Source: CAZRRV01 sp045660865
Lineage (GTDB): Bacteria > Bacillota > Clostridia > Oscillospirales > Acutalibacteraceae
DNA: 27,745 bases
Direction: 5' to 3'
NCBI GenBank assembly: GCA_045660865.1
Contig: JAZREP010000022.1
Location: forward strand, 1 to 27,745
Within the stretch, counting starts at the first letter, position 1. Every line of letters begins with the position of its first letter. Shown here one piece after another: positions 1-7,569 of this stretch. The notes under the pieces are model-generated. The model had not been told where the DNA came from, did not search any database, and worked only from the letters and a program-made list of their open reading frames with translations. The translations under genes and the position numbers were made by a program.

Positions 1-222
1 AACTCCTTCGGGTTTGTTCATCATTATATAAATGTGTTCTTTGTACTCGAGAGCCTGTCCCTTATATTCAACCGAGCAGTTTTCGGGGCAAAACTGTGCA
101 GACGGATCTCTGACACAAAGACCGTCAACCTTCACCTTGCCACGATGTATCTGAGTCCTTGCCATACTGCGGGGAATATTAAACTGCGTTGCTATTATTT
201 TGTCAAGTCTTTGTAATTTCAT
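1..222 (-). CDS. rsuA: RsuA-type pseudouridine synthase, N-terminal part (cut by window edge)
   Basis: The first 74 codons are visible and the gene runs off the window start. The N-terminus starts MKLQRLDKIIA and has the basic S4 RNA-binding pattern (RLDKIIA, RSMARTQIHRGKVKVDG, residues 1-40). It ends in the MMNKPEGV stretch that opens the catalytic domain of RsuA/RluB/E/F enzymes, which isomerise specific uridines of rRNA to pseudouridine. The catalytic Asp lies beyond the window, so 16S versus 23S specificity cannot be decided; small S4-type members in Clostridia are usually annotated as 16S enzymes. The ATG has AGGA 4 nt upstream, which is close. The gene follows the DUF4830 gene by 11 nt, so the two are likely co-transcribed. 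Confidence 0.88.
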   Translation of the reverse strand, partial: MKLQRLDKIIATQFNIPRSMARTQIHRGKVKVDGLCVRDPSAQFCPENCSVEYKGQALEYKEHIYIMMNKPEGV

Positions 223-233
223 ACATTCCTACA

Positions 234-665
234 TCATTTCTTTAAAATTAAAGGTTTCATTTCGCCGCCGAAACTCACCTCTGCCACATCTCCGCCAACA
301 ATATTTCCTTTACAGACAATCAGGTGGACTTCTTTGCTGTCATCACCTGACAGCGGATATGTATAAACAGTAGCCTCCATACCTTTGAAAGGGGTAAGGT
401 CAAATCCCGATTTTTTCTGAAGTGAATTGTATTCCGAATAAACGCTGTCAAAATTTTCGGGAATTATAATATTTTTAGAGCGGACACCGCTGTCCTCAGC
501 GCAAATTCCGATGCTTTTCAGATAGTCTGTCCTGAGTGTATTTGTTGAGCCATCGATATTTTTGGAATCAGATAAAAATATCTGCACAAGCAAAAGCATT
601 GCAACAATTATTGTTGCCGAAATAACGGCGAGATTTTTCTTGGTTAGTATTAAAAACAGTTTCAT
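234..665 (-). CDS. DUF4830 domain protein, membrane-anchored
   Basis: This is a 143-residue protein with one N-terminal hydrophobic segment (about residues 13-32) and a soluble exported part. The segment from about residue 48 to the end (YLKSIGI, then VYSEYNSLQKKSGFDL, PFKG and VYTYPL) matches my memory of DUF4830, a small Firmicute family of unknown function. I chose the ATG at 665 because TGGGG lies 8 nt upstream; a GTG five codons earlier is in frame but that start would use up the same SD. A promoter and an inverted repeat lie directly upstream. No catalytic motif is visible and I cannot name a function. Confidence 0.75.
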   Translation of the reverse strand: MKLFLILTKKNLAVISATIIVAMLLLVQIFLSDSKNIDGSTNTLRTDYLKSIGICAEDSGVRSKNIIIPENFDSVYSEYNSLQKKSGFDLTPFKGMEATVYTYPLSGDDSKEVHLIVCKGNIVGGDVAEVSFGGEMKPLILKK

Positions 666-671
666 AATAAA

Positions 672-709
672 ATACCCCACATTAGTTTACAATATATAAT
701 ATGGGGTAT
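672..709. promoter_or_regulatory. Inverted repeat around the DUF4830 promoter (possible operator)
   Basis: ATACCCCA (672-679) and TGGGGTAT (702-709) are perfect inverted copies whose centres are 30 bp apart, about three helical turns. One copy lies in the -35/-10 spacer and the other in the leader next to the SD. This is consistent with a repressor-binding pair, but no regulator is known. Confidence 0.4.
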
Positions 710-718
710 AAAATTCAA
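691..718 (-). promoter_or_regulatory. Sigma-A-type promoter of the DUF4830-rsuA operon
   Basis: Reading the minus strand, TTGAAT (713-718), a 16-nt spacer and TATATT (691-696) fit a sigma-A promoter. Initiation would be near 684, giving a leader of about 20 nt. The promoter lies within 40 bp of the MITE-like element, but its hexamers are outside that element. Confidence 0.5.
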
Positions 719-727
719 TTATTACTC

Positions 728-1005
728 TAGGGTAGAGCAAATAATCCAAACTCCGTTTTAAAAAGGCGGATTTCAGCTCTACATTCGTTAAAATACTCGT
801 TAATCCGTCAGGATTAACTGCGTTTTGTGTCTCGTCTGAACAAAAATCCGCTCTTTTTAAAATCTTCGACCTCAAAGTGAGAAGATTTTGAGGGATTTTT
901 ATTCAAGTCAGGTGCAGTAAGGCTGGCGCCTTACAAGAATGAATTGGGTAAAAAGCGCCTAAATAAGCCACTTTGAGGCGGGTTCGGATTATTCGCTCTA
1001 CCCTA
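728..1005. mobile_element. MITE-like inverted-repeat element, no coding capacity
   Basis: Imperfect terminal inverted repeats (left 730-755, right 979-1003) begin with the shared core GGGTAGAGCRAATAATCC. Each end is flanked by TA (728-729 and 1004-1005), consistent with TA target duplication as made by mariner/IS630-type transposases. The interior holds several palindromes: 756-773 against 843-862 (18-bp arms, one bulge), 799-818 (8-bp perfect stem, 4-nt loop), 859-889 (9-bp stem), 917-934 (7-bp stem, 4-nt loop) and 870-879 against 969-978 (10 bp). No transposase is present. The element is about 278 bp and separates the divergent DUF4830 and dut genes. Confidence 0.7.
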
Positions 1006-1011
1006 AAATAA

Positions 1012-1039
1012 GAGCGCATCTGGACAAACAGGTGCGCTC
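1012..1039. repeat. Hairpin just upstream of dut
   Basis: GAGCGCATCTG (1012-1022) pairs with CAGGTGCGCTC (1029-1039) with one wobble pair. It lies between the MITE end and the dut ribosome binding site. Read on the minus strand it is followed by TTATTTT and could act as a terminator; read on the plus strand the tail is poor. It may be a 5' leader structure of dut or an older terminator. Confidence 0.45.
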
Positions 1040-1059
1040 ATTTCAAAAGGATGGTAAAT

Positions 1060-1500
1060 ATGGCAAAGGTTAATATTAAAAAGTTAGATGACAGAGCAGT
1101 TATTCCTACCTACGGCTCGGAATTCTCGGCAGGCGCAGATTTGTACGCCGTACTGGATGAGCCTGTTACATTACAGCCGGGTGAAACAAAACTGATTCAC
1201 ACAGGGCTTGCAATGGAAATCCCGGTCGGTTATGCGGGACTTATCTATGCCAGAAGCGGTTTGGCTAGTAAAAAAGGCTTGGCGCCTGCTAATAAGGTTG
1301 GTGTAGTAGATGCCGACTATCGTGGCGAGGTAATGGTAGCTCTCCACAATCATTCAACCGTAGCGGCTACGATTGAAAACGGCGAGCGCATAGCACAGTT
1401 GGTAATTGCCCCGTTCTTACAGGCGGATTTCAATACAGTCGATGAACTGAATGAAACTGTACGTGGTGCCGGCGGTTTCGGCTCAACAGGAACAAAATAA
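1060..1500 (+). CDS. dut: dUTP diphosphatase (trimeric type)
   Basis: This 146-residue protein hydrolyses dUTP to dUMP and pyrophosphate, keeping uracil out of DNA and feeding dTMP synthesis. The family motifs appear in order: AGADLYA (motif 1), ARSGLA (motif 2), GVVDADYRGEV with the catalytic Asp (motif 3), GERIAQLVI (motif 4) and RGAGGFGSTG (motif 5, C-terminal glycine-rich lid). The length is normal for the homotrimeric enzyme. I chose the ATG at 1060, not 1051, because AAAAGG directly abuts the first ATG and is correctly spaced only for the second. No convincing promoter lies between the MITE-like element and the start, so transcription may begin inside that element. Confidence 0.96.
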   Translation: MAKVNIKKLDDRAVIPTYGSEFSAGADLYAVLDEPVTLQPGETKLIHTGLAMEIPVGYAGLIYARSGLASKKGLAPANKVGVVDADYRGEVMVALHNHSTVAATIENGERIAQLVIAPFLQADFNTVDELNETVRGAGGFGSTGTK

Positions 1501-1532
1501 AAAAAGACGCTGTAATTTTACAGCGTCTTTTA
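1501..1532. terminator. Bidirectional intrinsic terminator between dut and gldG-like gene
   Basis: GACGCTGTAA and TTACAGCGTC form a perfect 10-bp stem with a 2-nt spacer (extra loop pairs open). It is flanked by A-run and T-run on opposite sides, so it can serve both convergent transcripts. Confidence 0.9.
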
Positions 1533-1535
1533 ATT

Positions 1536-3086
1536 TTATCTGTTTTTGCGTTTAACGTAGAATACAATTCCCAAAACAATTACTGCAACGGGGATTATAA
1601 TAACAAAGATTAAAAATACGGCAAACGAATTTTGCGCATTAACCTGTGAGGAGAAGAAGACCGGGTCAACCATCTTTACCGAAAGTTGAATATCGGTTGC
1701 CTCACGGCCCACAGCAAAGTTTAATGCATCGGCAATAAAGGGAATGTTACCAACGTTTGAATAATTGTTGTAGGTTGTTGTTATAAAATCAACTGAGGAA
1801 AATGCAATGATATGACTAGAAGCTTTATTTTTAGTCTGTTTTGATGCAAGCACAACAGGTGTTGATTTAGCCTCTATTTCTTTTTTATCGGCCGTTTTAA
1901 TAAAGGTGCTCTCACTTGTTTGAAGCAGAGTTGTAACGGATATATCCTCGGCAGTTTCTAATTTTTCCATTGGACGATTATTGCCGCTGATATAGAAATA
2001 ATCGTTATCATTTACACCGGGTGTATATTCGCTTTCAGTATTAAGTGAACCGAACAGCAAAGGATTTTTTTCTAAATAGTTTTCCTCGCTTGCTTCATAA
2101 AGCAAACCGCTGTTAAATCCAATGCCCCATTTTTGAAGTAATCCTTCAAGGTTTGGCAAAGCGGGAGAGGAGGCAGAAGCAAAATACAAAAGAGCCTTTT
2201 CCTTTTTGCCGCCGTTATCCAAAAACTCCTCAATAGCCGCAATCTCGTTTGCAGCTAAATCTGCCTTTAAATCATACAGCAACAAAGCATCCAATTCGGT
2301 GTCTAAATCCAAAAGTGCAGGAGTATTTATTTCAATAATTTCGTAGCTGTAATTTTTAAGGGATGCTAACAAACCTGAGGCGGTTTCGGGTTTACAATAA
2401 TTAACGGGCAAACCAACCTTAACGATTTTTTCGTTTGTCACGTGGTATATTGCGCTGGTAAGTGCCGTTTCTATATTGTTGCTTGAAATGGTGTAAGGTG
2501 AATAACCCATTGCGGCATAGCCGCTGTCATCGGTAAGAAAATATATATCATCAAAGGTTAATACCTTTTGGCGGTTAAGGGTTTCACCGTCAGAAACAAA
2601 ACTGCACTCAACCAAAATATCGCCCATATTTAATTCGTAATCCGAAAACTTTTTCTTAAGCTCGGTTGCGGTATCTGAGGTTGTGTCAACAAACTCAACG
2701 TTAAGGTGTTTGTTGTATTTGGAATATTTTTTTACTAGGTGAGCAGTTTGAAGATAATATTTTCCGGTGGAGTCATAAACATTAAGCTCACTTGTGGCAT
2801 ACGAAGCAAAGGAACCACTTTCAAAATCCTCCTCGGTTGCAAAGACGTAGATGTTTACGTCTTTATCAACGGCTTTGAGGTATTTGACGTTTTCCTCAGT
2901 TATTGAATAATCCTTTGCCGAGGTTAAGTCAAGGTTTAAAGGATATTTATTTGCGAGTACGGTTACAAGAATATTAAGCAGTACCACAACAATAATAAAA
3001 GCGGCGGTAATGGCGGTGGCGATTGAGCCTTGCTTCAATGCGTAGGCACTGTGCAGTTTATTTTCGTTTTTCTTAAACAATTTCAT
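1536..3086 (-). CDS. GldG-type ABC transporter auxiliary protein
   Basis: This is a 516-residue membrane protein with one N-terminal transmembrane helix (about residues 23-45), a large extracytoplasmic region and a C-terminal helix followed by KRKNR (last 30 residues). The motif LDLTSAKDYSIT after the first helix is typical of GldG/ABC_transp_aux proteins, where the large domain is IFT52/GldG-like. It follows the permease and ATPase genes, the usual three-gene order. The substrate is unknown: these systems are named for gliding in Bacteroidetes but occur widely in non-gliding Firmicutes. The ATG at 3086 has GGAGGTG 7 nt upstream; an earlier in-frame ATG at 3107 would overlap the permease stop and lacks an SD. 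Confidence 0.85.
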   Translation of the reverse strand: MKLFKKNENKLHSAYALKQGSIATAITAAFIIVVVLLNILVTVLANKYPLNLDLTSAKDYSITEENVKYLKAVDKDVNIYVFATEEDFESGSFASYATSELNVYDSTGKYYLQTAHLVKKYSKYNKHLNVEFVDTTSDTATELKKKFSDYELNMGDILVECSFVSDGETLNRQKVLTFDDIYFLTDDSGYAAMGYSPYTISSNNIETALTSAIYHVTNEKIVKVGLPVNYCKPETASGLLASLKNYSYEIIEINTPALLDLDTELDALLLYDLKADLAANEIAAIEEFLDNGGKKEKALLYFASASSPALPNLEGLLQKWGIGFNSGLLYEASEENYLEKNPLLFGSLNTESEYTPGVNDNDYFYISGNNRPMEKLETAEDISVTTLLQTSESTFIKTADKKEIEAKSTPVVLASKQTKNKASSHIIAFSSVDFITTTYNNYSNVGNIPFIADALNFAVGREATDIQLSVKMVDPVFFSSQVNAQNSFAVFLIFVIIIPVAVIVLGIVFYVKRKNR

Positions 3087-3099
3087 TTTACCGCACCTC

Positions 3100-3801
3100 C
3101 TAAGCATATCTGCGTTTTTCGAGCACTCGGACAGTTAAAAACAAGAATAAAGCCGAGAAGCTGACGAAAAAGAAAAGGTTTGAATAATCTATAATGCCGG
3201 TAACAAAGGCATTGTAGCGGCCATACAGTGAAAGCCAATCAAGAATTTTCTTTAATAAAGAAATAGTGATTAACTCAGCAAAGGTATCTAGCAGCATAGC
3301 AAAAAGCGAAACCGCAAAGGTGCAAACGGCAGCAACTATTTGGCTCTCAGTAAGACCTGAAATAAAAAGTCCTACTGCTGTAATTGCGGCGCCAAGCAGT
3401 AAAACGCCTAAGATATTTCCTATATACAACAGCCAATCAACCGTTGTATAGGAGCTTAAAATCATAGTGTGGAGCAAGGTCGGTGCGTAGCCAAGCGCAA
3501 AAACGGTAAGTGCAGCAAAATATTTGCCAAGCACAATACTCCAAAGGCCAACAGGCGCAGTAAGTAGTGCCTGGTCAGTTTTTTGCCGTTTTTCTTCACT
3601 TAATAACCGCATGGTGATTACAGGTATTACAAACATAGTGATTGTAAACATTCTTGAAAAGGTGAAGGTCACCTCAGCATAGCCGTAACCAAACTGGTAG
3701 GCAAAGAAAAAACCGAGGAATAAGTAGAAAGCGCCTAAAATCACATATCCTATGGGTGAGTTAAAAAAGGATTTTAATTCTCGTTTATAAATGGCTCCCA
3801 T
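3100..3801 (-). CDS. ABC-2 type permease (GldF-like)
   Basis: This 233-residue polytopic protein has six predicted hydrophobic segments. It starts MGAIYKRELKSFFNSPIGYV, the usual cytoplasmic start of ABC-2/GldF permeases, and has MRLLSEEKRQKTDQ near residue 65, the conserved loop that contacts the ATPase. It would form the membrane channel for the ATPase encoded directly upstream (start and stop codons are adjacent) and work with the GldG-like protein downstream. The substrate cannot be read from the sequence. Confidence 0.87.
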   Translation of the reverse strand: MGAIYKRELKSFFNSPIGYVILGAFYLFLGFFFAYQFGYGYAEVTFTFSRMFTITMFVIPVITMRLLSEEKRQKTDQALLTAPVGLWSIVLGKYFAALTVFALGYAPTLLHTMILSSYTTVDWLLYIGNILGVLLLGAAITAVGLFISGLTESQIVAAVCTFAVSLFAMLLDTFAELITISLLKKILDWLSLYGRYNAFVTGIIDYSNLFFFVSFSALFLFLTVRVLEKRRYA

Positions 3802-4782
3802 TTACGCTTCCTCCTCTTCTAAGAATTCAATTTCGTCATCCGCCTCTTGTGAGACCGGCTCTTGCGTCAATTCCAAGAACATTTCCTCAAGGGTCGGTGT
3901 GCTGCTGTGCATTTCAAGTAGTGTAAGACCGGAGTCTTTTAAGCAATTAAATAATGCTTCTCTAACATCAGCGCCGTTGTTCGGGATTACAGTGTAATCA
4001 TAAGTATTCTTTTCAAGTTTGCCTTCGCAAATAAATTCGGCGTTCTCCAATGTTTTTAATGCTTTGTCCATCTCGGTCTTTTTGCCGAGAACACGTATGC
4101 GTATTCTAATGTCGGCGGCAAGTTCTTTTGCGATACTTTCGGCTGTGCCGTCGGCAACAAGCTGACCTTTGTTAATAATGATAATACGACCGCAAACCGC
4201 CTGTATTTCCGATAAGATATGCGAGCTTAAAATAACGGTGTGTTGTTCACCCAAGCGGCTTATAAGCTCTCTGATTTCAATAATCTGTTTCGGGTCAAGT
4301 CCCACAGTCGGCTCATCGAGTATAAGCACATCGGGGTTGCCTATAAGTGCTCCGGCAATACCAACTCTCTGGCGGTAGCCCTTGGACAAGTTTTTAATAA
4401 GTCTGTCTAAAACATCGTCAATTTTTACAAGGGCGCAAATTTCAGCCAAATGCGGTGTTTTTGGCAGTTTAACTTTTTTAAGGTCAAAGATAAACTGCAA
4501 ATATTCTCTAACTGTCATATCAAGATACAGCGGAGGAATTTCGGGCAGATAGCCAATATGCATTTTAGCGGCTTTTGGGTTTTTAACAATATCATGTTCT
4601 CCTATACTTACCGTTCCGGCAGAAGGGGAAAGATAACCCGTAAGCATATTCATAATGGTGGATTTTCCGGCGCCGTTTGGCCCTAAAAAGCCAACGACTT
4701 CACCTTTGGCAATTTTAAAGCTGACATCATTTACAGCAAGAAAATTACCGTATTTTTTGGAAAGACCGGTTACTTCAATCAT
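3802..4782 (-). CDS. ABC transporter ATP-binding protein (GldA-like)
   Basis: This 326-residue ATPase is the first gene of the three-gene operon. It shows Walker A GPNGAGKST (34-42), the Q-loop equivalent near 79-84 (LPEIPPLY, with Glu in place of the usual Gln), signature LSKGYRQRVG (132-141), Walker B VLILDEP (152-158), D-loop VGLDP and an H-loop in LSSHILSE. After about residue 220 comes an accessory domain typical of the GldA/CcmA group and a very acidic tail (EADDEIEFLEEEEA). The start has an AGGAGGT SD. Hydrolysis here would power the GldF-like permease. Confidence 0.92.
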   Translation of the reverse strand: MIEVTGLSKKYGNFLAVNDVSFKIAKGEVVGFLGPNGAGKSTIMNMLTGYLSPSAGTVSIGEHDIVKNPKAAKMHIGYLPEIPPLYLDMTVREYLQFIFDLKKVKLPKTPHLAEICALVKIDDVLDRLIKNLSKGYRQRVGIAGALIGNPDVLILDEPTVGLDPKQIIEIRELISRLGEQHTVILSSHILSEIQAVCGRIIIINKGQLVADGTAESIAKELAADIRIRIRVLGKKTEMDKALKTLENAEFICEGKLEKNTYDYTVIPNNGADVREALFNCLKDSGLTLLEMHSSTPTLEEMFLELTQEPVSQEADDEIEFLEEEEA

Positions 4783-4809
4783 ATATATACCTCCTAAATT
4801 CTCGAATAC

Positions 4810-4818
4810 AGTTTAGCA
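4810..4818 (-). promoter_or_regulatory. Extended -10 promoter candidate for the gld-like operon
   Basis: On the minus strand TG-C-TAAACT is an extended -10 element 28 nt before the gldA-like start. No clear -35 accompanies it (TTTACA is 20 nt away, too far). Weak support only. Confidence 0.35.
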
Positions 4819-4860
4819 TAATTTAAACCGGGATGTGTAAAGGTTTTGTTAATAATGGTT

Positions 4861-5529
4861 TTACATTACACCTAATATGCAAAGTATATGGCAGATGCTT
4901 CCCAGTAGCACGAATATATGGAATATGGAATGAAAATATCGAACATGAGAACCTGCCTTGAACAGTACGGCGCCAATAGTGTAGAATATACCGCCTGCTA
5001 AAAGTAGCCAAAAAGATAAAAGACCTAAAGCGGAAAAGGTGATTTTTATAGAAAAAATAATGCACCAACCCATGCCGATATAACAAATCATAGAAAAGAC
5101 CTTGTATTTTTCTAAGTCAATGGCGGTAAGGGTTATTGCCAATGCGGTTAAAGCCCATACTGCACCAAAGGTTAGCCAGCAAGCCCAAGGGTTTATATGA
5201 CGTATAGAGCAAATAAGTAAGGGTGTGTACGTGCCGCTGATTAAAAAATAGATGGTACAATGGTCTAAAACTTGAAACACCTTTTTTGCCGTACCGGGTC
5301 TTAGCCCGTGGTAAATACTCGACATAGTGTAAAGCGAAATCATTGAAACGCCGAAAACAATGCCGCAAAGCACTCCGGCGGTGTTTTTGTGTACTGCTGC
5401 AATAATGACACATAAGCACAATGCGACAACGCCGAGACCGCCTCCGACGATATGTGTCACCATATTAAAAATTTCCTCGCCCTTTGTATAGTTGGGCAAT
5501 TTGCGGTCAGAAAGCTTAATCCTTTTCAT
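4861..5529 (-). CDS. Hemolysin III family (PAQR-like) membrane protein
   Basis: This 222-residue protein has seven hydrophobic helices and the family's metal-site residues: GEEIFNMVTH near the N-terminus, SSIYH after helix 2, LDHCTIYFLISGTYTP in helix 3-4, and HVRYFHSIFHIFVLLGSICH at the end. PAQR-type proteins are thought to bind a zinc ion with three His and act as hydrolase-like membrane enzymes; bacterial members are called hemolysin III or YplQ and their true role is poorly defined. The ATG has a good SD (CGGAGG). It is monocistronic: 78 bp separate it from the gld-like operon, and its promoter region overlaps that of the divergent DUF6106 gene. Confidence 0.9.
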   Translation of the reverse strand: MKRIKLSDRKLPNYTKGEEIFNMVTHIVGGGLGVVALCLCVIIAAVHKNTAGVLCGIVFGVSMISLYTMSSIYHGLRPGTAKKVFQVLDHCTIYFLISGTYTPLLICSIRHINPWACWLTFGAVWALTALAITLTAIDLEKYKVFSMICYIGMGWCIIFSIKITFSALGLLSFWLLLAGGIFYTIGAVLFKAGSHVRYFHSIFHIFVLLGSICHILCILGVM

Positions 5530-5593
5530 TTAGCCTCCGGACAAATTGGGTTGTAATTTTTGCTTAAATATGCTATATTTATTATAATAAAAA

Positions 5594-5622
5594 TTGAACG
5601 CATATCCAATAACCATTATAAT
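5594..5622 (+). promoter_or_regulatory. Sigma-A promoter of the DUF6106-nnrD operon
   Basis: TTGAAC (5594-5599), a 17-nt spacer and a perfect TATAAT (5617-5622). The start would be near 5629, leaving a leader of about 14 nt that carries the GGGGGAATG ribosome binding site. Confidence 0.8.
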
Positions 5623-5642
5623 ATTCTTTGGGGGAATGTCAA

Positions 5643-6131
5643 ATGGATATTTTTATAGAACAGCTATATCAGGTGAAACCAACTACAAGTACAATTATAA
5701 AAAAGGCAGCCATAATGACTGTCGGTGTTATTATAGGTCTTGCAATTCTTTTTGTTGCGCTCTTTATAATGCCTAGCTTAGCATCAATTTTATTTTTGGC
5801 TGCTTTCGGTGCAGGGTATTTTGCCTATGTGTTGTGCGGCAGATTTAATATTGAATACGAATATGTTTTAACAGGCGGAGTAATTGATATTGACCGAATA
5901 GTTAACTGCAAAAGGCGTAAAAGAATGATTACCTTTAATGTTAGTGATATAAACGGTATCGGCAGTATTGAACGTATGCCGCAAGGTAGAGAGGCAAAGC
6001 GTTTTTGCTCTAAAAATGACGGAATGTTTTTCTCAACAGCAAGCGCTTTGATTATTTTCAACCCAAATGAAAAATTCAAAGCACAAATGGCAAAATTTCT
6101 ACCCAGACACCTTAAAAAGGAGTTAGAATAA
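5643..6131 (+). CDS. DUF6106 family membrane protein
   Basis: This 162-residue protein starts MDIFIEQLYQ. It has two adjacent transmembrane segments (about residues 23-46 and 48-62), then a cytoplasmic domain beginning FNIEYEYVLTGGVIDIDRI with the basic stretch KRRKRM. This layout matches my memory of DUF6106, a conserved Clostridia family without known function; the soluble part resembles small PH-like membrane domains, but that is only a suggestion. The ATG at 5643 has GGGGG about 8 nt upstream; an earlier TTG would sit on the SD itself. It is the first gene of an operon with nnrD (stop and start adjacent). Confidence 0.75.
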   Translation: MDIFIEQLYQVKPTTSTIIKKAAIMTVGVIIGLAILFVALFIMPSLASILFLAAFGAGYFAYVLCGRFNIEYEYVLTGGVIDIDRIVNCKRRKRMITFNVSDINGIGSIERMPQGREAKRFCSKNDGMFFSTASALIIFNPNEKFKAQMAKFLPRHLKKELE

Positions 6132-6968
6132 TTGTTAAAAGTCATTGATAAAGACTATATCAAAAACCACCTGCCGAAAATTGATGATAATGCTCACAAG
6201 GGTAATTGCGGTCGGCTCGGCGTGTTAGCAGGCAGTTACGGTATGGCAGGAGCGGCGGCATTGGCTATAAACTCGGCTTATAAAAGCGGTGTCGGCGTGG
6301 TTTATGGGTTTGTTCCTCAAAATATTTACGGCATTCTGGCGGTTTTGTGTGAGAATGCCGTTTTTTATCCCGTAAAAAGCTATAAAGAGTGGGATGCTGG
6401 TTTGCTAAAACCCCTTAACGCCCTTGTAATCGGCTGCGGTATGGGGAATAACGAAGAAACTAAAGAAACTGTAAAACAGTTTGCTAATAAAGGGTTGCCC
6501 TTTGTTCTGGACGCTGACGGTATAAATGTACTGGCAAGCGACATAGAATATATAAAGGGTAAAAACGCGGTTATCACACCTCACGTTGGCGAAGCGGCAC
6601 GGATACTTGGTTGTGAATGTAGTGAAATTGAAAATGATAGAGTGTCGGCAGTGCTAAAGCTTGCTCAGCTCAGCGGTGCAACAGCTGTTTTAAAGGGGCA
6701 TAACACTTTAATCAGTGACGGTGCCAAAGTATTTATGTGTGAGCAGGGGAACAGCGGTATGGCAACTGCAGGCAGCGGTGATGTTTTGGCAGGTATAATC
6801 GGTGCTTTCTTAGCGCAGGGCAGTACACCTTTTAGTGCGGCTTGCTTGGGGGTTTATTTCCACGCCTTAGCAGGTGATAAAGCTGCTGAAAAGCTGTCCC
6901 GCAGAGGTATGTGTTCAACAGATATTATCACGGCTTTACCCGAAATTTTTAAAGAATTCGAAGGGTGA
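6132..6968 (+). CDS. nnrD: ADP-dependent NAD(P)H-hydrate dehydratase (YjeF C-terminal type)
   Basis: This 278-residue protein is the ribokinase-like dehydratase that repairs NADHX and NADPHX, using ADP (bacterial type) as phosphate donor. Visible motifs are the N-terminal KGNCGRLGVLAGSYGMAGAA nucleotide/hydrate site, then GMATAGSGDVLAGIIGAFLAQG near residues 211-232, which carries the catalytic Asp of the GSGDVL anion hole. The N-terminal epimerase domain (NnrE) found fused in many bacteria is absent, and no separate epimerase is seen in the window. The start is TTG, directly after the DUF6106 stop, with AAGGAG 10 nt upstream. Confidence 0.92.
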   Translation: MLKVIDKDYIKNHLPKIDDNAHKGNCGRLGVLAGSYGMAGAAALAINSAYKSGVGVVYGFVPQNIYGILAVLCENAVFYPVKSYKEWDAGLLKPLNALVIGCGMGNNEETKETVKQFANKGLPFVLDADGINVLASDIEYIKGKNAVITPHVGEAARILGCECSEIENDRVSAVLKLAQLSGATAVLKGHNTLISDGAKVFMCEQGNSGMATAGSGDVLAGIIGAFLAQGSTPFSAACLGVYFHALAGDKAAEKLSRRGMCSTDIITALPEIFKEFEG

Positions 6969-6974
6969 TGCCAA

Positions 6975-7463
6975 GTGAAAAAAGTAATTGCTTTGTGCTG
7001 TTGCTTTTTACTGTTGTTGTGCGGTTGTAGAGATAAAACCGCAAATGTTGAAAGTGAGGGTTTTTCCTGTAATGCGGTTGCTCGTTTTGGGGACAACACC
7101 TACCGCCTGTTTTTGCAAATTCCCGGTGGCGGCATTATAAAAGCCGAGGTGACCGAGGGCGAAATGAAAGGCTTAACACTAACTTTAGACGGGGAAGATG
7201 TCAGCGTTCGTTTTTTGGGAATGGAATATAAGTTGCCCGACGGATTTTTCGGGGAAAATTGCCTTACCGCTATTAAAGAGGTTTTAGAAACCTTAAAACG
7301 TGACGGACAAGAGGTAAAGGTTGACTCAAACCGAGATATAACCCTGGACACCGATTTTGGTCTTGCTAAAATCACTGTGCGGCCCGACGGCTTCCCAACG
7401 AAGATAGTCCTTTTTGATGAGGATGCCGAAATAACCTTTTCCGACTTCAATTATATAAGTTAA
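6975..7463 (+). CDS. Small predicted lipoprotein, unknown function
   Basis: This 162-residue protein has a basic start (MKKV), a cysteine-rich hydrophobic signal and a lipobox-like LCGC, so Cys18 is the likely lipidated residue; Cys8-10 and Cys16 are also present. The mature part is rich in beta-strand patterns (for example YRLFLQIPGGGIIKAEV and GLAKITVRPDGFPTKIVL) and may fold like a LolA/LppX-type sheet, which is only an impression. It starts at GTG with AAGGGTG 7 nt upstream, and follows the nnrD stop by 6 nt, so it belongs to the same operon. I do not recognise the family. Confidence 0.8.
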   Translation: MKKVIALCCCFLLLLCGCRDKTANVESEGFSCNAVARFGDNTYRLFLQIPGGGIIKAEVTEGEMKGLTLTLDGEDVSVRFLGMEYKLPDGFFGENCLTAIKEVLETLKRDGQEVKVDSNRDITLDTDFGLAKITVRPDGFPTKIVLFDEDAEITFSDFNYIS

Positions 7464-7470
7464 AATAAAA

Positions 7471-7507
7471 AGAACCGTTTCACTTGAAAGATTAGTGAAA
7501 CGGTTCT
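7471..7507. terminator. Bidirectional terminator between the lipoprotein and spoIIQ-like genes
   Basis: AGAACCGTTTCACT (7471-7484) pairs perfectly with AGTGAAACGGTTCT (7494-7507), a 14-bp stem with a 9-nt loop. The minus-strand tail TTTTATTTTA is the stronger T-run; the plus-strand tail is TCCTTT. It serves the convergent genes. Confidence 0.9.
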
Positions 7508-7569
7508 TCCTTTGCCCTTAAACGAAGGCGAGGGCAGGCACCTTCTATTTTATGCTGACTTTAAAAGCA

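Noticed and set aside
687..875. 62-residue reading frame on the minus strand
   Set aside because: It lies inside the MITE-like inverted-repeat element, has no SD and its codons follow the palindromes; it is not a believable gene.
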